From: Tipula vernalis
Taxonomy: Eukaryota; Arthropoda; Insecta; Diptera; Tipulidae
DNA length: 64,000 nt
Reading direction: 5' to 3'
Assembly (NCBI GenBank): GCA_958295665.1
Contig: OY282558.1
Coordinates: 335,703,106-335,767,105, forward strand
Shown here: piece by piece, positions 10,971-22,110 of the stretch
Position numbering within the stretch: the stretch's first letter is position 1
Layout of the letters: each line of letters opens with the position of its first letter
Translations under genes and position numbers: made by a program
Notes under the pieces: generated by a model
The model's database searches: none
What the model saw: the letters and a program-made list of their open reading frames with translations, nothing else
Told to the model about the DNA's origin: nothing

Positions 10971-11333
10971 CACTACTAGTCGTAGAAGGCAGCATTATTA
11001 TGTGTTTTAGTAGCCTGAGAAACAAAATTTCTCGGCTAGTGGTTAATAATATTTTATTATTGACCACTAGTTAATAATGAAAAATGAACAATAGATGTAA
11101 TGCGATTAAATGGATAGGGAGATTATGATTATTTGACTCAAATAAATTAAAATTTCAAATAACAAAACAAAATGTAGTGTCATTTTAAATTTAGGCTTAC
11201 TACAATTCAGTAAAAAATTCATGCTACTTCGACATAGTTAATATTATTAAAGAGCAAGTGTTTCCCTTATCAAATTAATTTTCTTATCAACAAAAAACCT
11301 TAATGGTTGGTGTGCCTTCTACGACTAGTAGTG
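10971..11333. repeat. Inverted repeat pair, 21 bp perfect
   Basis: CACTACTAGTCGTAGAAGGC at 10971-10990 (the next base also matches) is the exact reverse complement of 11313-11333. Between them, 11036-11070 forms a near-perfect hairpin with arms CTAGTGGTTAATAATA. The layout suggests a decayed foldback/MITE element. Confidence 0.65.
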
Positions 11334-12822
11334 AACAAAATAGTATATACACCACCCTTGAGAAGTGCTATTATAGCCCTCGCTTACTATAACCCTCAAC
11401 GCTCCGCGTCTCAGATTATAAATTCGGTGTATAATATACTATTATTTATTGTTGGGGTAGTTTGTAATAAAATTAACAAAATGTTTATGCCTTATCGCTG
11501 TAGAATTTGATATTTTTCCAAAGTTTTCGAAAAAATATACCTAAAATTATCCATACGGTATGGAATGACTACACAAAGCTATAAAAATTGTTCAACGAAT
11601 GCTGCATATTAAAACAAAATAAAAATTTCCTTCACGGTTGCATGCATTTACATAATGTAACATAAAATTGTTTTAGTATGTTTTACGATTTATGTATCCA
11701 TTAATTTTTATGTTTTCTACTATTTTTAATGTAACATGCATTTTTGTTTATTCAACGTTAGAATGCCCAACGACAAAGCGGTATTGAGCTTACATTTATT
11801 ATGACTACCACTATAGGTATGTATTATTGCTTGTACCATGACAAAAAATATTTACTCGTGATTACACGTGGAAAGGTAAAATATAGCTGTATCATGATTT
11901 AATAAATAGCCTCTCCACGAGGATATCAAAAAACTTTTCCTATCAATTGTTAACAATAATTTAGGAATCCAATCTCATAACATTTATATTGACAAGTGCC
12001 AGTTATTCAATAATTTATTGGAAAAATTTTCTGTGTACGATTTATATTTCTGATGATCCCTAATGGATTACTGATTATTTATAAACGTATGTATGAATAT
12101 ATTTCCATGATTTTTTTATTTATTATTGTATATTTCATTTTCAAACATACGCCTTTAGGGCATTTCTTCTAAATTATACGATATTTTATTTTGTATAAAT
12201 TCTACATTTTCTTATGAGAGAAAAACCAACTTTATGAACTTCCTTTTAACATTTACCCCACAGTCTCAACTATGTACTGTACACATATATTAAAACTGAC
12301 ATTACATTAAACTAAAAATATGTTTGTAAAAATGTCTAATTAAAAATTTAATTAATTTTTTTTTAATATGTACACATACGATGTACTTATATGTATGTAT
12401 GCAGGTAGCTACCGTGCTCGGGTTTATAAATAATAAAATATGTATAAGTTTCACCAGAAATTCGGTTTGGTTTTATATATACGAGTATGTCTGTATCAGT
12501 ATAGCCAAATTTACGAACATAAATAATTGAAGTGATTTTCATTACATATGTTGTTGTTGTATACCTGCCTAAAATAATAAAAATAAAAAAATGAAAAATT
12601 AATGAATTGGCGATACATTATTATTTATTCACATAAAACATAATTATACATTTTTTCAAATGAATAAAAACAATATAAAATATTTATGTAATTTTTTTTT
12701 GATAAGCGCAGATAATGTATTTCCCACATTTTTAAATGAATGTAAGCAATTTATGAAATAAACAATTTTGATGATATTATTTATGTAATCCTATATGTAT
12801 TAAATTATACGCTAGATTTGAC
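11334..12822. other. AT-rich stretch, no gene seen
   Basis: Stop-dense on both strands. A few short TATG/CATA runs occur, but nothing else can be supported. Confidence 0.4.
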
Positions 12823-12929
12823 TTTTGAGCAATTTGGGAAACTACGGAAAATTGTAAAGCTTGGGAATTTAAGGGGTTCAAAATTCCCAAGCTTCTTATT
12901 TTTTCCGTAGTTCCTCAAATCGCTCAAAA
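12823..12929. repeat. Near-perfect hairpin, arms about 48 bp
   Basis: The left arm TTTTGAGCAATTTGGG...GCTTGGGAATTT pairs with a right arm ending CGCTCAAAA around a loop of under 10 nt near AAGGGGTTC. Only a few mismatches occur. It is probably a small foldback element. Confidence 0.75.
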
Positions 12930-13630
12930 CAATTCTTGGATCCATCCTCTCAAAAACTGGAAATTAATCCTCTAAATTTTGGCAACCATTGACTCTTGCG
13001 CAAGTGGAATTGCATATTCATGACATAGCCCTTTGGAAATTACACCCAATTTTTACTCTGAATGTTATGTCTCTATTAGAAAAATCAGGATAATGTACTT
13101 AGAAATGGCCTCAGCAACCAAATTGAAAGAAACGTAATATTTATACTAAAAATATGGAAAAATAAAATTGGAATAGAAATCTCGCTGTTCCAGAATCTTT
13201 TAAAATTAAACCTTAATTTATATGTTCAAGGGACAAAAGAGACCAAAATTCACTTTTTGTCCGTTTTAAAATTCAACATTTTCTGAGTAATATGTCCCTT
13301 TAAAAGAGATTCTTCATTTTATGATTTTGGGTATACTCCATACAGCCGCCGAAAAGAAGGACAATTTTTTGCGGGATATTTTTAAATTTTGGGTGATTTG
13401 TTTTTGGTCGATTATTTGTGTTGCCTGTCGTTAGATAGACAGGTTGTACGAGAATACCAGTTTTGATGATACAAATACATAACTATTATTTTCAAAGATC
13501 GTCAAAATTATATGTATTCTCTCTTAAGCCATGAAAAATAATAAAAACAGAATATTGGAAGTCTAGTAGCTATTAATATACGTATTCGGCGACTAACAAT
13601 AAACTTGATGTAGAAATTCTGAGAGTTTTA
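12930..13630. other. No gene seen
   Basis: AT-rich and stop-dense on both strands. It ends at the AATAAA signal of the relic exon that follows. Confidence 0.35.
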
Positions 13631-13794
13631 TTAACCCGCAGCAAATTCTCCTTCAAGGGAATCATAGTCAAGTGTTGGTGATACGGAACTCGAATTATGA
13701 ATAGAATTTGATGTAGTAGGTTCATCGGAATGTGGTTATTGCGATTGGACATTAGGCGAATAACTTGAAGCTGGCCGGTGTTAACGCCACATTA
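13631..13794 (-). pseudogene. Terminal exon remnant with poly(A) signal
   Basis: On the minus strand a TTTTTAATTTTAG acceptor ends at 13795. It is followed by codon-like sequence rich in Ser, Pro and Thr (pieces SNSIHNSSSVSPTLDYDSLE and EFAAG) up to a TAA at 13633-13631. That TAA overlaps an AATAAA signal at 13632-13627. Two further in-frame TAA codons interrupt the exon near its start, so it looks decayed. The family is not recognised. Confidence 0.35.
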
Positions 13795-15299
13795 CTAAAA
13801 TTAAAAATTGATAGAAGAAACATTTATATTAAAGGATTTTAAATTGGAAACTTAAGCAAAACTTGTATATATGTAATTGTCATTACTGTATTGTATAGAA
13901 ATCAAATTGTTTGTGTTGATTGATTGTCAAAATTGTTGTATAACATTGAAATGTAATTAGTTCATGTATACATTACGTTGATTTTTTGATGTTGAGAGCA
14001 AAAAAAGGTAAATAATTATTGTAGAAGATCGAACTAGAGAAATCTATCAATAAAGTGCACACAATTAGAAGTGAGAATTAAGAATTCAAAAATATATATT
14101 TTGGTTCAACATCAAAATCAAAAAGTCTGTCGTATTATTTAAATAAAGTTATGTACAAAATCTAGGTTAACTAAATATTTTGACGATTCATCATCAGTTG
14201 ATTAAACATAACGCACATTGCCTATACAAAAAACCACGAATAGGTAGGTACTGTGAAATATCATGTTAGAAATTACGATACAACACAACTTAAAGCAGTA
14301 ATTCAACATTAATAAGCTATTAAGTAACTTCGAACAAGTTTCAATATTATCGCAAAATCTAGAAAATTTGAAGTAATATCGAAGAAATCACAAACATCTT
14401 CAACAATTCTGAATAATCTGTAGCATCAAGCGAGTAACAGAGTGCGATTAACTTATCTCGGATATCTTAAATAATATTCAACAAATACATACGTTGAAAA
14501 TATCGAGAACCATTAATATATTCGATTTATTCCACATCCATTACATTGTTGGAAAAATTGTCAAAATCTTCACAGGAGGGATTTATTTGTGGCTTCAAAT
14601 AACGAGCATTAATCCTAAGTCTGTGCTAACTTCAATCGGGTTTGTCATGCTCTATCTCAGCCAGTTCCGTTTTGGATATGTAAATGGTGAAAGAGAACAA
14701 CTGTACAATTACAAGCTAATTCTTTCTTAATTCAAAGAACCATTTTAAATCTTCGCCTCTCGCCAGCAGACATTTCCAAGGATTGTACATTTCAGTTTTC
14801 GAAAAAAAATTGTGTTTTGGAAAAGTAAATTCCAACTTAAATTCGAGAATACCATTTGGTATTAAGATCAGATTTTAAGGTTCGGGAGCTATTGCTGGAT
14901 TTTATTTCCTTGGTTTGGCTAAACTACTTTTTACCTTATTTGATTGCATTTTTTTAGAGTGTTTTGCTATTATTCTTGTAAATTTTTACGGCGTGATAAA
15001 AAGGAGCTACCTTATGATGAGGTTATTTTAAAAGGTAAGATTATTCCCTCTGGGCTTCGATTGCACTACACCTGAAATTTTTGTCACTTAATTCCTTGGC
15101 TTAGAATCGAAAAGCGAAATAATATTTTAACGTTCTGCGTTTTTTGAGAATAATTCCAGTTTTTGGCACATTGTTTGTTAGTAAAATTGATGAATTAAAC
15201 TCAGAAACTAATTTGTTTTACTACCCAAAAAAATTATGGAATTAAACTCTTTAATCCCATTTTTTTATGAATATTTTTCAATCCCTTGCAAAACACGTG
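13795..15299. other. No gene seen
   Basis: From about 14330 to 14480 the sequence contains ATATCGA/AATCTCG motifs akin to the repeat at 15300-16170. The open frame at 14494-14730 shows no recognisable features. Confidence 0.35.
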
Positions 15300-16170
15300 T
15301 AATCTCGAAAGACCTTAAAATTCTATAGAATAATCTCAATATTCACAAATATTTAGAAAATTCAAGAAATATTGGGTAAACTCATAATCTAAACAGTATA
15401 ATAATTTAAAAAAATCAAAAGCAGCACTAAAAATTTCGTATAATCTGAAATAATTTAAAGCGGACATCGAAAAATTTCGATGTCAAGTTATGCCGCACTA
15501 TTTAAATCTGAAAATCTAGACAAATCTAAAAATGTATCTTGATTTCCAGAATCTCTTCTCTGTAAGATAATCTAAAAGGGTATGTTTACTCATAATCTAA
15601 CTTCAAGCTAAAGCTCACATAATAATTCAAACCTCGAATAATATAAGCCTGTATAATTTCGAAATCGCGATATGTATCGCTTACTATGTAACTAACATTA
15701 CGCAACTCCAACGTCTCACAAATTGCAAGTTTCGAGTATACGAGAGAAACTCGAATAATTTCGAAAAACTCGAATAATCTTAGAGTTTTTGAATAACCGC
15801 GATATCCTGAAAAAATATTGAATATTCCCGAAATTTTCCAATTAACTAAGATCCTTAAATAATCTTGAAAAATCTTAATGCTCAACATTTCAAAAGCAAT
15901 TCTCGAAAAAAAAACTGGAAAACCTCAAATAATCTCGATTAATGTTGATAATTTCGAATAAATGCTAACCAAATTCAAGCTATTTAAACGAATGTATATC
16001 TTATCTTGATTATTCCAAAAATCTCAAATTTTGAGAACCGCACCTAACGCAATGTTAATGTCATCGCTTTTATTTTCCAATCACAAACTAAAAACGAATA
16101 ATCTCGTAAAATCTTTAAAATTTCGTATAATATCTAAATACAAAATGCTCAACGCCAAACAAACCTCGAC
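15300..16170. repeat. Dispersed TCGAATAATCTCGAAA-type repeat
   Basis: Motifs such as AATCTCGAAA, TCGAATAATC and CTCGAATAATC recur every 10-20 bp with much decay. The same family occupies 40920-41579 (mostly the opposite strand) and 55370-56037. Confidence 0.6.
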
Positions 16171-16218
16171 TAAGCATAAAAACCGCGAAATCCCGATGTA
16201 CTTGTAAGCCGGTAATCA

Positions 16219-16365
16219 CCCCTATTACGATTGTCGAGTCGATCGACAATCGATACTACTCTGTGTTGCCTTTTCGTTTTCCATATTGTTGATACCGAAT
16301 AATAAAACCAAAACGCAAAATAGGGTCGTGTTGATTGTCGGTCGACTCGACAATCATAATAGGGG
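16219..16365. mobile_element. Small MITE, 33-bp terminal inverted repeats
   Basis: The left end CCCCTATTACGATTGTCGAG at 16219 and the right end at 16365 are inverted copies over 33 bp with two mismatches. The total length is 147 bp with no coding capacity. The transposon superfamily cannot be told from the ends. Confidence 0.75.
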
Positions 16366-16619
16366 AGAATATTACGCAACTTATCGTCTAAATTAGAGAA
16401 ACTCGAATAATCCTTATTAAGAATAAAATTAAACTTCTTAAACTTCCTTAAATTTAAAAAAAAATTGTTGTAAAATCACCCGCTTGCAGATTCTATTTGT
16501 TTCGTGACAATTTTTTTTACAAAAATTAGTAAATAATTCAACAGTTGCTTTTGCCATTTTTTACAGTTTTTCAGTTTTTTGTTTTTTGTTATAAAATATC
16601 AAAAAGTTGTTTGAACCCG

Positions 16620-16990
16620 TTAAAGTAAGCTTTCTACGAGCTCTCGTCTTTCCACATTTATATCTTACATTTTAGGGAATGAGAGTGCAGACGGGTAAAC
16701 TTGTGAAAAACAAAGCTTACTTTTATGAGTTTCTAATTTCCCGATATGACTTACTTCTTAACAAATTAAGCTCTGCTCTTCACAAGTTTACCCGTTTACT
16801 TATCTTACACTATCTTATTTTGTAGAGAATCAGCACCATGATTTTCTAAAAAATAAGATAATGCGTAAACTTGAAAACCTGTAAAAAGCAAAACGTTTAT
16901 CGTTCTGCAATATTTCGATTTGATTGCTTCTAAAATAATAACAAAAATTCCAAACTCATAAAAGTAAGCTTTGCTTTTTAGTAGCTTCTT
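16620..16990. repeat. Composite inverted repeats
   Basis: ACGGGTAAACTTGTGAA near 16693 is inverted as TTCACAAGTTTACCCGT near 16780. CAAAGCTTACTTTTATGAGT near 16712 is inverted near 16955-16975. Two nested foldback pairs suggest a decayed MITE. Confidence 0.6.
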
Positions 16991-17120
16991 ATTATCAAAA
17001 TTTATAAAGAATCGAGGTACAGGGAGTGCTTTATTAACGTCTTCAACAGTTAAGCGGTAGTGTCTAGGCAAGCCATTTCATATTTCAGAGTACCCAAATC
17101 AATCTGGAAAAAAGCCTAAT

Positions 17121-17253
17121 ATTGGGCCCGATTCTGGAAAGATAAAATTCATGTTATGTTATTTTATTTCCCCGCTTCCTATATGAATTTGTATTGAAAA
17201 AACAAAAATAACATAACATAACATAAAATTTTGTAAGGCAGAATCGGGCCTAT
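17121..17253. mobile_element. Small MITE with GGCCCGATTCTG ends
   Basis: GGGCCCGATTCTG near 17124 is mirrored by CAGAATCGGGCC ending at 17250. Inside, ATGTTATGTTATTTT is mirrored by AAATAACATAACATAAC. About 133 bp, non-coding. Confidence 0.7.
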
Positions 17254-17639
17254 TGCTGAACAAGAAATCGTTTTATTATACACGTGATTATTTAAGTCAG
17301 AAGCCGCCACTTCATAATTGTAATATATGAGAACGTTATCTAAATAGAGTAAAAACGTTGTTTGTGTTGTACAATTCCAAGGTTTTTATTTATTTCGTAT
17401 TCAGTCGGGATATTTTCGTACGCGTTTCTGCTTGCCTTTCTTTGTCAATCCCCAATGCAATTAGACATTCGAGAAGTAGGGGTCATCCGTTGCTGAAATT
17501 TCGCTGATTTGTTCCTCATATCGTTCGTCGCTTGAATGTACTTCATCTTAACTTGAATTATTATTATCCATTTGCAATGGGGAAAAATCGTTAATTTCCA
17601 AATAAAATTTACTGTACAATCCTCTTGATTCTCTAAGGG

Positions 17640-17960
17640 TACCGGATCATATCGTTGGGCTTTGCCAATTCCACAATTCCATCCGGATCCTCTTCGATGA
17701 AATCACTGTACTCTAATTGGATTAACTAACGCGTATGTGTGATTGGTTGATTTCGTATTGTACTTCTTGCAAGGTTGGGAACTGAAATGATTATTTTTAA
17801 TAGAATTTATTTGATCTAGTTGTCTTAGGTAATTCGTGTTTACTTTCACGGAATATTGTTTCAGATGCAGCGTTTATATCATCGAACGCGGCCACTTCTT
17901 CATAGTCGCCGTTCATGACGACGTCAGCATCAAAATATACGTAATTTATTTGTTAAAAAT
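17640..17960 (-). pseudogene. Two exons of an unrecognised decayed gene
   Basis: On the minus strand an open block ends at 17844 with donor GTAAAC. A 62-nt intron follows, and a block starts at 17781 after ATCATTTCAG. The two join in phase. Upstream peptide pieces include DYEEVAAFDDINAASETIF; downstream pieces include YSDFIEEDPDGIVELAKPND. One TAG near 17730 and a TAG near 17638 interrupt the second block, so this looks like a relic. Base composition is richer in G+C than the surroundings, as expected for coding sequence. More coding-like pieces lie at 17440-17570 (such as SSDERYEEQISEISATDD). The family is not recognised. Confidence 0.4.
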
Positions 17961-18082
17961 TTGTATATTAACAAATATACAAAACCAATTCGGAAAAATT
18001 TCAAACAAAACCATCCTCCAACATAGCGACATTATTTTATATAATACTACATATATTGTTTTATTTCCAATCCAATATTTAA

Positions 18083-18373
18083 GGAGCTATCACATCAAGC
18101 GTCGGCGGCGGACTGCTTATGTAGTGATAGGAAATCATAGCTTGAACAAAAATAAAATTATTATTTATAAAACTATTTACAAACTTTCGATACAAATGTA
18201 TTAACATCCGCCGCGGCGAAACCCAGCGGCAAAAAAAAAAAAATCGTCGTTCATCGCTAGTTTATATTTTTGCACAAACCATAATTTCCTATCACTATAC
18301 AAGCAAAAAAAGAAACTTGACAAATATTAGCAAAAATTTCACGCCCGCCGCCGACTCTTGGTGTAATATGTCC
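18083..18373. mobile_element. MITE with GTCGGCGGCGG inverted ends, TTAA flanks
   Basis: A 291-bp element bounded by TTAA at 18079-18082 and 18374-18377. The ends are inverted copies: AAGCGTCGGCGGCGG on the left against CCGCCGCCGACTCTT on the right. A second inner inverted pair (GTGATAGGAAATCATA-type) follows. TTAA flanks are typical of piggyBac targets, but the ends do not match known piggyBac termini that I can recall, so the superfamily is open. Confidence 0.7.
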
Positions 18374-18420
18374 TTAAATGTCCAGTTAAATTAAAAGATA
18401 ATAACATTGTTTTATATTCT

Positions 18421-18690
18421 TGGGGTGTGTAACGAAATCCCGGTTTTCAAAATCCCGATTTGTCAAAATCTCGGTTTTAAAAATCCCGGTTCTTCAAAAA
18501 TAAAAATCCCGGTTTTCAGAAAACCCCATCTTTATTTTTATTTTACGGGTGTACTATGAAATCCCATTTCAAAATTATTATTTTCCTTCACCAGAATTTT
18601 TAAAAAATGTATCTTTCAAAACCAATATTTTAAAAACCGGGATTTTGAAAACGAATCCAAACCCGGAAACTGGGATTTCGTAGTAGACCC
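18421..18690. mobile_element. Foldback element with AATCCCGGTTTT repeats
   Basis: The ends TACGAAATCCC-like at 18430 and GGGATTTCGTAGTA near 18672 are inverted. The arms contain several copies of AATCCCGGTTTTCAAA, tandem on the left and inverted on the right. About 270 bp, non-coding. Confidence 0.65.
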
Positions 18691-19229
18691 ATAATCTTGT
18701 TATAGAAGATTAACTATGTACTTCTACTGTTGAAGAATAATATTGTAGAAATCTTTAATCATATTTTTTCTTGTTCTTCCTGGACTGGTGGATCGTCTTT
18801 GTCTTATCAGAATGTTTTTTGCAGATGGAATTCGTGGAATATTAATTTTTTAGTACTTGCTCGACTTCTCCCCGCAATTTATTCCGATCGAATTAAAGTC
18901 AGGAGTTCGCACCCAAAATATTAATTTTTTGATCCGTAAACCAAAACCACTGGCTCTCAGTTTATAATGTTGGAAAATAAATGAAACCGACATGTTTTCA
19001 AAGGAATAAGTCTCCATCATCTTTTCCATGATACCTTTGTACTTGCGTTGGTCCATTTGGAATGATAACACCCTCCTCATAATTTTTTATTTTTCGCACA
19101 TCTTACTATATATACCTTGCCTTTGGACCCAAACAAACTAAACTTCAATTCTTCGCTCCAGACCAATTTTTTGGAAAACGCCAAAGGTTTGTGGAGTTGT
19201 TTTTATGAATAATTTATTAATTAATATTA

Positions 19230-22110
19230 GTGAAATAATTTATTTTACGATAATTATTTCGAACTTTATATGTAGTCACAATTCGTGGTAAGTAAGAACT
19301 GCTTCGCAGAAATTTAACTTTAAATGCGAGTTTTCCACCATTTTCTGAAGAAAAATTTTCAACAGGCAACCAATCGACGTAGTCTATTTTGTAAACAAAT
19401 TTCCCCTTCCGTACATAATTCTTTTGTTTTCCATTTAAAATATATTGAATCTGCTGAAAATTTTTCTTCAGAAAATGGTCGTAAACTCGCACTGAGATTA
19501 CAAATATATAGGTTGTAGAAGGAAAATTTTACAATTTGTACTAACGTTTAGAAAACATAAACCGGACGTCATAACTTCACATAGCAAATTATTGACGTTC
19601 GAAAAATATTTCCCAAATTTTGAAGTTTTTAAATCAATTTCTTTTACGGTAATTTTAATAATTGCCCTATTACATTCCGATAAAGCTGGAATCAGTTTGT
19701 CCACTAATTGACTGAATGGCAGTATGCTGATTGGCAGCATTTTCTGCAAATTAAACAAGTAATCACATTTCAAACAAGATAAAAGGAAAACTAAAACACA
19801 CAATAACAGCAAATTAAATGGAATTTAATAAAATTTTGAAGCGAAGAAGAAAACATGTTCGATGTTTATCGCAACGCTTGCTACGAATTTGTGGTGATAC
19901 AGCTTCATTTGTTCTCCTGGCAGTCAAAAAAGGATCATTTTCTTACTTCTAATAATAATGATTCTAAATTACATTCACACTTTTCCTTTCTGGGTCTGTT
20001 TTCGAAATTCCCATTATCATTATAGGTTTTAATGGCACCATAAACTATTTTCTTTGGCAATCCCAAACATGCTAGAATCTCCCAATGTTGTATTTCGTTT
20101 GAACTGAACTATTAAAATCGATTTTTAAATTTAGAAAAATGTCTTACCGTAAAATTTAAAAAATTAACTTTTATTTATTGCAATCTTTATGGCCAAACAT
20201 TTTGACCAATTATAACTGGCATTGCACACAGGCAACCAATCAACTTTTAATAATTCTGGTTCACCAAATTATACAGAAATGTAAAACAGTTGCGCAAACT
20301 AACAAAAACTAACAAAATTAAAAACAAAATACGGTAAAATTAAATGCCTATTACGGTAATTTTAGCTGTTGAAAAATATCTAGTATTCTAGTTTATCATA
20401 GTGGCCCGTATAATAAAAGTAAACGTTTATAGCAGTTTTGGGCAAGGAAAACGGCAAAAAAAGCTTTTGTAGGAAATCAAAATTTTGCTTCCGGATACAA
20501 AAGCTTATTAAGCGCCCAAATTTTTCTATTATTTCGAGGAGGCCCGGAAACGAAAACTTGCCTAGGGATCCGATGTTCCTTAATCCGTCACTGAGTATTT
20601 GGTAAACAGAAGTTTATAAGACACATTAATTATGTTCCGTATTTCGTATTTCAAATATTTCAACTAAATTTCTTGGCCACAACTCAATTGGTCTGTAAGT
20701 TTCCATTTTCTTCAGGTATTCCTCTAATGTACTATGGACCAGTGAGTGCCCTAGTTCGGAAACATTTTGCTCTTTAATCATGATATAACTCTATAACGAT
20801 ATGTCTCTATCATGGCTCTATAATGACATGTCTGTCTTTCGTGTGTCTTAAGAAATCTCATAATGCAAAACGACAGAATTGAATTGCGATTCTGGGGCAT
20901 GCAAGAATCTGTACAGATAGCCTGTTAAATCGAACCATAAAAGTTTCCTCTTGTCAAAAATTCATTTTACGTTCACTTTTGGCAATGCAAACACGTTTTA
21001 CAAATCGATTACTAACACTCAAGTAATTGTCTTAGTATTTCATCTTTTGCCGCTTTTATATGCAATTTATTTTTGCATATGAGTCGAAAATAGATTTTCT
21101 TGATTTGGCGTTAGAATAACACCATTTTTTCGTCTGGCCCGTACACAATTATTGCACAAATCTTTCTTTGAGATGAAAAAAATTAAATTGAATTGTATAT
21201 CAAACACATCTTTATATGTATGCCCAAAATTTGACAGGGTCGTCTAATTTATTGCAATAGATTTCATACATCTTTTGTAAATTTCATTGTGGCTCCGAAA
21301 ACTTTTTTTTTTTAGATAAAGAACGGCAGTAATGTAAATCGATGGTGGCAAACCCATTAATATGAACTTCATCTAACTTGTTTTCTGGCTATTTATGTTT
21401 TGTACTTCTCTCTTTGGCTGGTGATTTTTCTAGTTTTGTTCATGTTCCAAAGTTCTGGTCTTCAGAAAAACTTTACAAACTCTATTTAATTTACCATCTT
21501 TTAAGAAGTGGTAATGGTAAGTGTTTGATCTTCGTGAATTCGTTATTTGTGCCCGTTTCCGCTCTACCGACAATCTATATACCATTTCGACTTTGAATTT
21601 AACTTGAAAATGTTATTATTGCCTACCATAAGGACATTAAATCCCTCAGCCGACTTTTATTTGCCTTTTTTCACGAGTAACCTCCAAACAATCGATGAAC
21701 TCGTCGCCGGCTCTACATTTAGCTGTCATTATATTTCTCTTCCAGGTTTTTGGACTTCTAAATCATTTATTTGACAACGTTTTTGAACAACATGGGCTAT
21801 CTAATCGCACAGTAATTTATTCGCATTTTATTTAGTAAGGGAAACTGGTTACCTTTACGAAGCAAATCGATTTGCCTTGTTTGTACTGGTGGAACATTTA
21901 AAATTTCATTGTCAAAAATTTCACTTAGTGTTGCATATTAACTTTCACAATCATCGGCCTTGACACAGTTTTTCGATGTCGGTAGAATTACAGAATTGGG
22001 TGTGTTGTACCGAACAAGATTTTTCCGAATTAAATATAGTTTGCAAGAAACCTACTTGAGTTGTTCGTCAATAAATTTCGGTACTGGTAAACTACGTTCT
22101 GTTAATGAAT
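19230..22110 (-). pseudogene. Decayed transposase-like gene, unnamed insect family
   Basis: Reading the minus strand, codon-like blocks follow one another in varying frames: ILNVPPVQTRQIDLLRKG near 21900; RSNTYHYHFLKDGKLNRVCK near 21520; FGHTYKDVFDIQFNL followed by KKDLCNNC near 21220-21130; STLEEYLKKMETYRPIELW near 20720; VDWLPV blocks near 20240 and 19380. The order resembles large multicopy insect proteins with a Tyr/Phe-rich FNLxF block and a C-x2-C pair, which are often annotated as uncharacterised and are probably transposase-derived. Stops and shifts occur throughout. The 19322-19492 inverted repeat lies inside the last block. The limits are uncertain. Confidence 0.4.
19322..19492. repeat. 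Inverted repeat, arms about 41 bp
   Basis: TGCGAGTTTTCCACCATTTT near 19324 and its inverted partner ending near 19490 share CATTTTCTGAAGAAAAATTT. As a result both strands open with nearly the same peptide (MRV-HFLKKNFQQ). Confidence 0.75.

Noticed and set aside
17836..18204. 122-residue plus-strand frame
   Set aside because: It is antisense to the relic exon and runs into the MITE at 18083.
20399..20600. MITE with AGTGGCCCG / CAGTGACGG ends
   Set aside because: The two ends do not pair well and no flanking duplication is visible.
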